From CAISCU01 sp051861545 (GTDB lineage: Bacteria; Bacteroidota; Bacteroidia; UKL13-3): DNA of 64,000 nucleotides. The notes under the pieces were generated by a model, which ran no database searches, was not told the origin of the DNA, and worked only from the letters and a program-made list of their open reading frames with translations. The position numbers were made by a program, and so were the translations under genes. The stretch lies in assembly GCA_051861545.1 (NCBI GenBank), contig JBIMKP010000015.1:26621-90620 (forward strand). Direction: 5' to 3'. Below, in pieces: positions 54,012-62,700 of the stretch (its first letter is position 1; each line of letters opens with the position of its first letter).

Positions 54012-55520
54012 ATGAAAAAAATAATTTACCTCCTAATTGCATTAATTGCACAATCCAATTTTTTAATTGCCCAAGACAATAAATTTGCGCAAGCAGATTC
54101 AAAACAAGGTCAAAAAGATACTGATAAATCTAAAAAAGATTGTAAAAAATCAAAGAAATCAAAATCTGATGCAAATAAAGTTAACATGCTTGAAATTGAT
54201 TTTAATACCAAGAAATTATCAATCAATTCTTTAGAAAGTATAAAAGAAGGTGAATATTATCAGATAAAAATTAATCACATCAATCAAAATTTATTTAAAG
54301 TTTCACTTTCTTCAATAGATACTTTTTCTAGTAAACCACAACAGACTCCAACTTTTGGTAATTTCGATTTAGAAGCACTTACTAAATTAATTTCAGCCAT
54401 TAGTCCTTTAAGTACAGCAATAGCCAAAGAAGAAAAATCTAATTTTTCAAATATTTCTAATAAAGGATTTTCTGAAGAATTACCGCGAATAAAAGTTAAT
54501 GGAATTCCAGAAGATACGATTTCTAAACGTATTGCCATGGAAAAAAGTGATTTATCAAAGGCAAATGAATCAATAGCAAGTATAAAAGGATTAATTGATA
54601 CCTTGAATTTTAAGATTAATAAGTTTAGATTAAATTCACTAAGGTTAAATAATGATTCAATTAAATTTAATTATGACTCTACATTAATGAGTTTAGAACA
54701 ATTAAGGAAGGTGATAACCACTTTAAAAGTAGAACTGCAAAAAAGTCAAGAGTCATATGATATGTTTTCTACAATATATAAAACGGAAATTGCAAAAGGT
54801 AAAACTAATCTTTCAAATGATACATTAATCAAGGGGTCATATAAACAGATTCTTGGATTATTAACAGAGGTTTATGCATCTGTTTCTGCAGATAAAGCAA
54901 ATGAATTACTTTCATCTATAGTATTTATTGATAATAATTCTAGTAACATCTATACCTCTTTACCAATACAATTTTTAGGAGAGCAAGCAAAAGTTCAAAT
55001 ATCAATAACACCAAGAGATGAAACTTATAAGTTACAGAGTTATAATACACAAGTGTTATTTCCTCATAAAATTAAAACTTACACCTCTGTTGGTTTATCT
55101 TATTATGCAAGCACGTTACATGATGATGCATTTTCTTCAACAAAAACAATAGTTAATGATTCTACAAACAATTATAGTTTTAAAGAAGAATTGGGAAATA
55201 ACCTAGAATTAGGATTAGCTACTATGTTAAGGTATGGTCGCAAATGTGATAATAATAATTTTGGTACTCATTTTAGTGTAGGTGCTGGAATTTCATTATC
55301 AAATAAAGTTAAGCCGAGGTTTTTAGTTGGTGGTGGCTTTTCAGTTGGTAAAAAACATATGCTTGCTGTTGATCTTGGTGGAATAGTTGGTTATGTTGAT
55401 AGATTAAGCAGTACAATTGACCTCAATAAGACAGATTATCCAGAAAAGCCCGAAACTATAACTGTTTCAAAAGTTGGATTTGGTGGGTTTTTATCTGTTG
55501 GTTATATTTATCAATTTTAA
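54012..55520 (+). CDS. Secreted coiled-coil protein with a possible outer-membrane beta-barrel end
   Basis: A 502-residue protein with a signal peptide (MKKIIYLLIALIAQSNFLIAQ), a Lys/Ser/Asp-rich linker (SKKDCKKSKKSKSD), a long helical and coiled region (about 170-300, e.g. LNFKINKFRLNSLRLNN), then beta-strand-like alternating segments (ISITPRDETYKLQ, SVGLSYYAS, LGLATMLRYG, FSVGAGISLS, VGGGFSVGK, FLSVGYIYQF). The C-terminal Phe is typical of outer-membrane barrels. It could be an outer-membrane or surface protein; no family is recognised. It stands alone, with a strong terminator after it. Confidence 0.5.
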   Translation: MKKIIYLLIALIAQSNFLIAQDNKFAQADSKQGQKDTDKSKKDCKKSKKSKSDANKVNMLEIDFNTKKLSINSLESIKEGEYYQIKINHINQNLFKVSLSSIDTFSSKPQQTPTFGNFDLEALTKLISAISPLSTAIAKEEKSNFSNISNKGFSEELPRIKVNGIPEDTISKRIAMEKSDLSKANESIASIKGLIDTLNFKINKFRLNSLRLNNDSIKFNYDSTLMSLEQLRKVITTLKVELQKSQESYDMFSTIYKTEIAKGKTNLSNDTLIKGSYKQILGLLTEVYASVSADKANELLSSIVFIDNNSSNIYTSLPIQFLGEQAKVQISITPRDETYKLQSYNTQVLFPHKIKTYTSVGLSYYASTLHDDAFSSTKTIVNDSTNNYSFKEELGNNLELGLATMLRYGRKCDNNNFGTHFSVGAGISLSNKVKPRFLVGGGFSVGKKHMLAVDLGGIVGYVDRLSSTIDLNKTDYPEKPETITVSKVGFGGFLSVGYIYQF

Positions 55521-55564
55521 ATATTTAGCTAGAAATCTTAGTCTATTTAAATTTAATATGAATA

Positions 55565-55608
55565 AAACATAAAGGCCACTAGTTTAGAAACTAGTGGCCT
55601 TTATGTTT
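55565..55608. terminator. Bidirectional terminator between convergent genes
   Basis: A perfect 21-bp inverted repeat (55565-55585 with 55588-55608) has only 2 bases between the arms, and includes AAAGGCCACTAGTTT on the left arm. It lies 44 bases after the plus-strand gene and 20 bases after the minus-strand stop, with A/T runs on both sides, so it can stop transcription from either direction. Confidence 0.85.
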
Positions 55609-55627
55609 ATAAGGGTATTATTTCCCC

Positions 55628-57034
55628 CTACAAACTAAAACTCTCTCCCAAAGCTGGTGTATATACCTCCTGTATCCCCAGTTGTTGAACAGATTTTTTC
55701 ATGGCTTCGAGTTGGGGTAATTCGCCATGGATAAGGAATACTTTTTTAATGTTTTCGGGTTCTGATGAGCTAATGAAATCCATGATTTCGCTGTGGTCGG
55801 GATGGGAGCTAAACACATCGGTGCGGGCTATTTTAGCAAAGATTCTTTTGTCTTTGTTTTTAATTTTAATGGTAGAAAGTCCTTGTAAAAGACGGTAGCC
55901 CAAAGTGCCTTCTGCACAAAAACCTGCAATTAAAATAGTAGAATAAGGGTTTTCTATATTGTTACTTACATGTTCTTGTATACGTCCACCTTCAACCATA
56001 CCGGCCGCAGAAATGATGATGCAAGGGTCGAAATAATAAGTTAGTTCCTCGTGTTCATCTTTGTTTTCGAGGTAATCAATGTTTTCAAAAACAAACAAAT
56101 CGCCATATTCTTTTCTAAAAGCCAGGGCTTCTTCATTCATTAATTCTGGGTGGCGTTCGTAAACTGGGGTTGATTTAATAGCCAAAGGACTATCAACAAA
56201 TATTTTTAAATGAGAAGGAATTAAACCCTTTCGTTTTAATTGGTGTATGGTAAAAACAATGGCCTGGGTTCTGCCAACAGAAAAAGCAGGAATAATTAAT
56301 CGTCCTCTTTGGGCCACGCAGGTATCGTGAATGAAACCTAATAATTCATCTTCTGGAGTTTTTTCAGCTACATGTTTTCTGCCACCATAAGTGCTTTCAG
56401 AAACTAAGTAATCTATACCCTTAAAAGGTTCTCCATCTCTAACCAATTTACTGTTTTTACGTCCTAAATCACCAGTAAAACCAATGACTTTGGTTTTACC
56501 ATTTTCTGTCACACTAATTTTAATACCAGCCGCACCTAATAAATGACCCGCTTCTTGGAAAACAATTTCGATTTCAGGTTTAGGATGAAAAGGTTTATTG
56601 AGTTTTACAGTATTAAATTGGTTCACGGTATCCTTTACATCTTTTTCAGAATACAAAGGTTTTGGTACTAGGTGACGTTTGGTTTTACGCGCATTACCAA
56701 GGCTTTTACGGTAATTTTGTTGTTGAATATTACAAGAATCATACAACAAATAAGAAGTAAGTTCGGCTGTAGCAGAAGTACAAATAATGGGTCCCTTATA
56801 ACCATCTTTAATTAAAACGGGTAAATTGCCAGAATGGTCAACATGGGCATGAGTAAGTAAAACTAAATCGAGATCAACTGCTCTAAAAGGAAAAATATTA
56901 GTTTGTTCAACCGGGTTTCTTTTGAGTTCGTAATCCATACCACAATCAATAAGTATTTTGTAACCATTATCGAGTTGAAGCATATACATACTGCCCGTAA
57001 CTTGCTGAGCAGCGCCTAAGAATTGTAATTTCAT
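55628..57034 (-). CDS. Beta-CASP metallo-beta-lactamase-fold RNase-type hydrolase
   Basis: A 468-residue zinc hydrolase of the beta-CASP (CPSF73/Ysh1-like) branch, which cleaves RNA. Seen: THAHVDHSGNLP (His62, His64, Asp66, His67), the ETGHLLGAA-like EAGHLLGAAGI, GDLGR, PAFSVGRTQAIVF, FVDSPLAIKST, ISAAGMVEGGRIQEH and SSHPDHSEIMDF, and a final FLIHGELPQLEAMKKSV with the C-terminal metal His. There is no signal peptide or KH domain, so it is the short bacterial form. It ends next to a bidirectional terminator. Confidence 0.88.
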   Translation of the reverse strand: MKLQFLGAAQQVTGSMYMLQLDNGYKILIDCGMDYELKRNPVEQTNIFPFRAVDLDLVLLTHAHVDHSGNLPVLIKDGYKGPIICTSATAELTSYLLYDSCNIQQQNYRKSLGNARKTKRHLVPKPLYSEKDVKDTVNQFNTVKLNKPFHPKPEIEIVFQEAGHLLGAAGIKISVTENGKTKVIGFTGDLGRKNSKLVRDGEPFKGIDYLVSESTYGGRKHVAEKTPEDELLGFIHDTCVAQRGRLIIPAFSVGRTQAIVFTIHQLKRKGLIPSHLKIFVDSPLAIKSTPVYERHPELMNEEALAFRKEYGDLFVFENIDYLENKDEHEELTYYFDPCIIISAAGMVEGGRIQEHVSNNIENPYSTILIAGFCAEGTLGYRLLQGLSTIKIKNKDKRIFAKIARTDVFSSHPDHSEIMDFISSSEPENIKKVFLIHGELPQLEAMKKSVQQLGIQEVYTPALGESFSL

Positions 57035-57114
57035 GAAATAGAATTGCCGTTTTAAAAGCCAACAAAGAAACCAAATAATGAGTTAAATTTGTTTTAATAT
57101 GTTAACACAATAAA

Positions 57115-57765
57115 ATGATAAGGGTTTTAAACACAGAAAATTCAATACTTCATACCTATTTAGAAGCATTAAGAAATGTTGAAAAACAAGGCGATATGGC
57201 CCGTTTTAGAAAGAATGTTGAGAGAATAGGGGAGATTATGGCTTATGAAATAAGCAAAGATTTGGCTTATAAAAAAGCTGAAATTCAAACCCCATTGGCA
57301 AAACATGAAAGTTTAGTATTGGCAGAACAACCTGTTTTAGCAACCATATTAAGAGCGGGATTAGCCTTACATCAAGGTTTTTTAAATATGTTTGATGAAG
57401 CAGCAAATGCATATATATCAGCCTACAGAAAACATACAGAAGGTTTAGCATTTGAGGTAATTGTTGAATACATGGCTTCACCCGATTTAAACAATAGGGT
57501 TTTGATATTAATTGATCCGATGTTGGCAACAGGTAAAAGTATGGTATTAAGTTATGAAGCACTATTGAAAAAAGGAAAACCATCGAGAGTAATTGTAGCA
57601 GCGTTAATTGCAGCACAAGAAGGATTGGATTACATAGTTAAAGAAATGCCCGAAGCTGATATTTATGTGGCGGCATTAGATGCAGAATTAAACGAACACA
57701 AGTATATAGTTCCAGGCTTAGGCGATGCTGGCGATTTATGTTTTGGAGTAAAAAGTGAAAGCTAA
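57115..57765 (+). CDS. upp: Uracil phosphoribosyltransferase
   Basis: Salvages uracil to UMP using PRPP. The 216-residue protein has ILRAGLALHQGFL and the PRPP-binding loop DPMLATGKS (residues 134-142). It ends with the GLGDAGDLCFG stretch typical of bacterial UPRTases, which binds uracil. It lies 80 bases from the divergent beta-CASP gene, so the promoters may share that gap. The repeat-rich region begins after it; 57766-58035 shows no gene or repeat. Confidence 0.9.
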   Translation: MIRVLNTENSILHTYLEALRNVEKQGDMARFRKNVERIGEIMAYEISKDLAYKKAEIQTPLAKHESLVLAEQPVLATILRAGLALHQGFLNMFDEAANAYISAYRKHTEGLAFEVIVEYMASPDLNNRVLILIDPMLATGKSMVLSYEALLKKGKPSRVIVAALIAAQEGLDYIVKEMPEADIYVAALDAELNEHKYIVPGLGDAGDLCFGVKSES

Positions 57766-58035
57766 TATTATCGATATCAACAAAAACAAAGAGCCATAGT
57801 TGTTAAAGAATTCAGAACGGAATTTTATATATTGATAGTGTTTTTCTTTTTGATTTTTTGGGGTATAAGTGCTGCTTTGATTTGATTATTATATGCTTTC
57901 TAATAAGCCTACAATAATTTCTTATGAATTTTGGATTTGTAGGAACTATTTTATTGGTGCGTGTTATAGCAGGTTTATTAAGAAGTTCATTAGCTATTTG
58001 GATAATTTATGATGACGAAGTTTGTATTAAATTAG

Positions 58036-58186
58036 GGTCTTGAAAAAGGCAGAAACATTCAGATTTTAGTCGCTTGCAAATTATGCCGAATGCATTTTGT
58101 TAAAGTCCAATAAATTGGCCTAAACAAAATTGCCTGGGTATTAAACTGTTTGATTTCCATTTTGTGTTTAAGATTTATATAAAATA
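58036..58186 (+). repeat. Repeat family B, copy B1 (left arm)
   Basis: This segment shares TGCCGAATGCATTTTGTTAA, AAGTCCAATA, ATTGGCCTAAACAAAA and GTATTAAACT with B3 (63531-63660) and partly with B4 (63918-64000). Its left end AAAGGCAGAAACA (58045-58057) is inverted to TGTTTCTGTCTTT at 58632-58644, 12 of 13 matching, so a 600-bp composite (58045-58644) is bounded by inverted ends with element A2 inside. No gene is convincing here. Confidence 0.7.
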
Positions 58187-58597
58187 CTTTTCGAATATCC
58201 GCTACTTTACCTAAAACTAGTTTTACCAAGCTTAAAAGGCTATAATGAAGATAATTGCTCGAAATAATGAGAATCAACCTTAAAACATAAATTAGAATCA
58301 AAAACATATTCTTTTTTGAAATTCTTTAAAATCCTGAAGGGATGACATGATTATAGAAAATATAAGTAAAGTTAACCAAGCCCCAAAACACTGCCAACGC
58401 GGACCAAAGGTCCGCGTTGGCAGTGTTTTGGGGAATTCGTTTCAAGCATTTTTCTATAAACATGTGACCACCTATCGGGGTCTTAAATATCACAAAGCAG
58501 AACAATTTAACACCAAATTCATTTTGAAAATGTTTCTTAAAACATTCAACAGATTTATAAAAAATTATTGGTGGTAAACATGCGGATATTCGTAAAA
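58187..58597 (+). repeat. Repeat element A, copy A2, with 25-bp perfect hairpin and terminal inverted repeats
   Basis: 411 bp with 16-base ends CTTTTCGAATATCCGC (58187-58202) and GCGGATATTCGTAAAA (58582-58597) that are inverted, 14 of 16 matching. Inside is a perfect 25-bp hairpin (58381-58405 with 58409-58433, loop AAA), and an outer stem (58345-58360 with 58450-58465, one mismatch in 16). Small hairpin-like motifs flank it: TCCTGAAGGGA on the left and GACCACCTATCGGGGTC on the right. Compared with A1, five stem positions differ, and each is compensated on the opposite arm. There is no coding sequence. Confidence 0.85.
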
Positions 58598-58781
58598 TAC
58601 TTCAATTTGGCAGCAACGACAAAGATGGCCTTGTTTCTGTCTTTATTTAATTGAAAACTAATAGTACTTAATGCAAGGATTTTTAAGCAATTGTTCTTAA
58701 AAGCTTGCACGTGATTTATGAAAAATTAGTTCAATTGGTTGATAATTAATGCTATTTAAGATTTTCAGCAGGCCCTATTTA
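58596..58781 (+). repeat. Tandem direct repeat, copy 1 (186 bp)
   Basis: Repeats at 58845-59030 with a 249-base offset and two mismatches. It starts with the right arm of family B (TTTGGCAGCAACGACAAAGA) and ends with TTTTCAGCAGGCCCTATTTA. The copy boundary coincides with the right end of element A2. Confidence 0.9.
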
Positions 58782-58830
58782 GGGCCCGCTGAAAAAGACA
58801 GAAACAGGTCAGATTTTAGACGCTGCCAAA
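58782..58830 (+). repeat. Repeat family B, copy B2, left end of a 100-bp miniature element
   Basis: AAAGACAGAAACA (58794-58806) and CTGCCAAA (58823-58830) are inverted to TGTTTCTGTCTTT (58881-58893) and TTTGGCAG (58855-58862). So 58794-58893 is a 100-bp inverted-repeat unit without the A insert. Just before it, 58762-58795 is a hairpin (TTTTCAGCAGGCCCT with AGGGCCCGCTGAAAA, 14 of 15). Confidence 0.65.
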
Positions 58831-58844
58831 GTAGATGTATATAT

Positions 58845-59030
58845 AATACTTCAATTTGGCAGCAACGACAAAGATGGCCTTGTTTCTGTCTTTATTTAAT
58901 TGAAAACTATTAGTACTTAATGCAAGGATTTTTAAGCAATTGTTCTTAAAACCTTGCACGTGATTTATGAAAAATTAGTTCAATTGGTTGATAATTAATG
59001 CTATTTAAGATTTTCAGCAGGCCCTATTTA
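58845..59030 (+). repeat. Tandem direct repeat, copy 2 (186 bp)
   Basis: The second copy of 58596-58781, differing at two positions only (in CTATTAGT and AACCTTGC). The near identity implies a recent duplication. Confidence 0.9.
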
Positions 59031-59283
59031 TGCGATATCAGCAAGCCTATAACGACAGTACAAACATCAAAGTGACAGCAAGGAATGAACAATGAAATAA
59101 TTTTCATAAAAGCCGTGTTTGCCATCCTTCTCAAAAGCAAAAGCAAAGCAACGCCACCCACAAGCTAAGGCAAGTTGCTTTACATTTGCTTTTGCCCAAA
59201 CCCACTTACGACCTTCTATTGTCGTTTATTCTTAACTATAGTAAAAAGTAATTGCATACATTTACAAATAAATTCAGTCACAT
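59031..59283 (+). other. Intergenic segment with imperfect inverted repeat, no gene
   Basis: About 250 bases, slightly richer in G+C than the surroundings. GCAAAAGCAAAGCAACGCC (59137-59155) is imperfectly inverted to a 27-base stretch at 59169-59195 (the latter with a 4-base bulge). AACGACA (59051-59057) and TGTCGTT (59220-59226) are also inverted. No gene or promoter is clear. The regulator ATG is at 59284. Confidence 0.4.
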
Positions 59284-59718
59284 ATGAAATATATAATCCT
59301 TGCTGATGACGATTCAGACGATTGCGAATTATTTCAAGATGCAGTGAAAGAGTTAAGCATTCAAACCAAACTCTCCATTTTAGAAAATGGAGTGGCTTTA
59401 TTGGCAAAACTAGAGGAAATTGTTCCCCCCCCGCCAGATGTTATTTTTCTTGACCTCAACATGCCGATTAAAAATGGTTATGAAGCTTTGATTGAAATCA
59501 AAAATACGCCCAAGCTAAAGGGCATTCCAATTGTCATATTTTCAACCACAGCCAGTGATGATGCGGTAAGTAAAACATACGAACAGGGTGCAAGTTACTT
59601 TATCTGCAAACCCTCTTCATTTTCGCTTCTTATAAAAGTAATTGAAACCGTATTATCCCTTGAAATGGGGCAAACACTTCAAACACCCAGAGAAAAATAT
59701 CTTTTAGAAATAGCCTAA
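59284..59718 (+). CDS. Single-domain response regulator (CheY/Rcp1-like)
   Basis: A 144-residue receiver protein: acidic pocket in LADDDSDDCELF, phospho-Asp57 in IFLDLNMPIKNG, Thr in FSTTASDDA and Lys in FICKPSS. The layout is like the Rcp1-type regulators that pair with PAS or GAF kinases. It carries a run of eight C (59425-59432) within codons for a Pro-rich turn. That is rare in this AT-rich DNA and would be slippery. It ends 1 base before the kinase gene starts, so they form an operon with the second regulator downstream. Confidence 0.88.
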   Translation: MKYIILADDDSDDCELFQDAVKELSIQTKLSILENGVALLAKLEEIVPPPPDVIFLDLNMPIKNGYEALIEIKNTPKLKGIPIVIFSTTASDDAVSKTYEQGASYFICKPSSFSLLIKVIETVLSLEMGQTLQTPREKYLLEIA

Positions 59719-59719
59719 C

Positions 59720-62700
59720 ATGCCAAAAAATAAATTATCTGATGCTACCAAAGAACTTGCTTTTCAAATGGAAGAAAAGCAAAAGCAAGCATTAGAATTG
59801 ATTATCGCTAACAAAGAACTTGTTTTTCAAAATGAGGAGAAAGGTAAAGTCGAATCACCATTACTTGAAAATGAGTCATCATTTTATAATGCAGGCGCAA
59901 ACCTTTCAGAGCAAAAAAAGGTCGAAAATGTACTAAAAGAAAGTGAAGAAAAGTTTAAATTAATTTTCGAAAAAAGCTTAGCACCTATAATAGTCGCAGA
60001 TGATAAAGGGAATTATTTAGAGGTAAATAAAGCAGCAGCAGAAATATTTGAATATTCGATTAATGAACTGATTGGTATGAATGTTGGCGACTTAATTACA
60101 ACCAGCAATCCAAATGCCGCTAAACTATATGAAGAATATATTAAAAAAGGTGAAGAAATAGGCGAATTTGGTTTTATATCTAAAAAGGGTACTCCTAAAA
60201 TAGTTCAATACCAGGCAGTACGGATAAAACCAGATTTTAATTTGAGTATTCTGATGGATGTTACCGAACAAAAACAAACATCGCAGTACGCCCGTAGTTT
60301 GATTGAAGCAAGTTTAGACCCTCTTGTTACGATTAGTGCCAATGGAAAAATATTAGATATAAACGCAGCCTCCATAAAAGTTACGGGAGTTGAACGTGAA
60401 AAATTGATTGGTACTGATTTCTCCAGTTATTTTACAGAACCCCAAAAAGCACAAGAGGGATACCTGCAGGTCTTTGAAAAAGGTTTTGTGGCTGATTATC
60501 CCCTAACAATAAAACATAAAAATGGAAAGTTGACAGATGTGTTATACAATGCCTCTGTTTATAAAGATGATAAAGGCAATGTTCTTGGGGTTTTTGCAGC
60601 AGCACGGGATGTTACCGATACAAAAGAAGCAGAAACTTTGCTGCGTAAAAATACACAAACCCTTGCAATAGGCTGTGCAGCAGCTGGCTTGGCCATTATT
60701 GAAATTAATTACACAACCAACCTTGCCCATTTAACTGATGAAGCCGCAAAAATGTATTTTGGGCCTGAGGCAAAAGCCCAGAGTGTAAGCAGACAAACCC
60801 TTCATGAAACTTTTCACCCGGATAATTTGGAGACCCTAAAAAACCTAATAGAAAAATCACTTGATCCTAACGGGACTGGCTTCCTGCATATTGATCATCG
60901 AGTAATATGGCCTAATGGTGAAGTTCGATGGTTAAGAGTTTCAAAGCATGTGTTTTTTAACCGATTGGGACTAACCGCTAAACCGGAATATTCCATACTA
61001 GCCGCTCAGGATGTTACAAACATTAAAGAAGCACAAGAAAAATTACAGGCCGGTGAAGAGCGCATCCGTTTGGCAACTAAAGCATCAGGAGTAGGTGTTT
61101 GGGAGTGGAATGTAATTACAAATAAAGTTAGGTGGGATGCGCAGATGTTTCGTATTTATGGCTTAGAACCAACAGCCGATGGATTAATAGAGTATTCAAC
61201 CTGGAGCAATTCCTTGGTCACCGAAGACCGTGCCGACCAAGAAAGAATATTGCAGGATACAGTAAAAAAATTAGGGAGCAGCAAGCGTTCTTTTAAAATT
61301 ATTAGGGCCAGCGATGGTATGCCAAGGGATATAGAAGCCATAGAAACCGTTCGTGCCAATGCAGAAGGAAATGCCGAATGGGTATTGGGAACTAATTTAG
61401 ATGTAACCGAGCCGGCAATGGCAAAAAAGAAGATTGAAGAAAGCGAAAAAAAATACCGCACCCTTCTCACATCCATTGACCAAGGCTTTGCCCTCTGTGA
61501 AATAGTTCGCAACAAAGAAGGTAAAGCAATTGACTTTTTTATGCTGGAGGTAAATCCCACCTATGAAGAACAAACAGGCGTAAGCAAAGAGACGGTTCTT
61601 GGTAAAAGAATTATACAAACATTTCCTTCACTTATCCAATTGATGGAAACCTATGCTGCCGTGGTGGATAATCAGTGCCCTGTAGTTACTGAGGACTACT
61701 TTGAAGACACTGACCGTTGGTTTGAAAACAAAGCTTATCCTTTTGGAAAGGAACAGTTTACCGTTTTGTTCAGGGATATTACATCACAAAAACGAGCATC
61801 GCAGTATGCTCGTAGTTTAATTGAAGCGAGCTTAGACCCACTTGTTACCATTAATGTCGATGGAAAAATAACAGATGTGAATGAAGCATCAATAAAAGTT
61901 ACGGGAGTTGAACGTGAAAAACTGATTAATACTGATTTCACCAATTATTTTACTGAACCGCAAAAAGCACGTGAGGGTTATCAGCAGGTCTTTGAAAAAG
62001 GTTTTGTTTCTGATTATCCTTTAACGATAAAACATAAAAATGGAAAGTTGACAGATGTGTTATACAATGCCTCTGTTTATAAAGATGATAAAGGCAATGT
62101 TCTTGGCGTTTTTGCAGCAGCGCGGGATGTTACGGAACAAAAATGGGCAATAGATTTAAGAATTGCCAATAAAGAACTTGTTTTTCAAAATGAAGAAAAA
62201 GAAAAACGGGCAGAAGAATTAGTCATTCTTGTCAAGGAATTGGAATCACTAAATTACATATCCAGCCACGATTTACAAGAGCCATTAAGACAAATACAAA
62301 TTTTCAGTTCCCGAATTAGTGATGGTGACCTAAAGCGCTTATCTGATGCAGGTAAAACTTATTTTGAAAAAATAAATAATGCCGCTAAGCGAATGCAAAA
62401 TCTCATTAATGATTTACTTGCCTATTCACGAAGCAAAACCGAAGCAAGAAAATTTAAACTAATTAACCTCAATCAAATTGTTAATGAAGTAAAAGAGGAT
62501 TTTGAAGAAATCATTTTGGATAAACATGCAACTTTTGAAGTAGCTGAATTGGGTGCTGCCAATGTTATCATTTTTCAGTTTCGGCAATTGATTTATAACC
62601 TAATTGGCAACGCACTCAAATTTTCTAAACCCAATACACCACCCCACATAATAATTAAGAGCGAAAATGTAAAATCAAATCAGTTTCTGGTTGCAGGCGA

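Noticed and set aside
57236..57616. 126-codon antisense frame inside the uracil phosphoribosyltransferase gene
   Set aside because: It lies wholly opposite a strongly supported gene and its leucine-rich composition is the usual antisense artefact in AT-rich DNA.
58059..58307. Minus-strand 82-codon frame in repeat B1/A2, with a C-terminus like that of a 73-codon frame at 63558-63779
   Set aside because: The shared ending (FRP-x-YWTLTKCIR) reflects the B repeat DNA; the rest of each frame is unrelated, crosses element borders and has no protein-like pattern. More likely repeat than gene.
58347..58577. 76-codon plus-strand frame across the A2 hairpin
   Set aside because: It runs through both arms of the palindrome and is not conserved as protein in A1; explained by the repeat.
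59031..59283. Possible integron attC-like site
   Set aside because: The outer inverted repeat does not fit the RYYYAAC/GTTRRRY core, the two inverted repeats are not concentric, and no integrase or cassette array is nearby.
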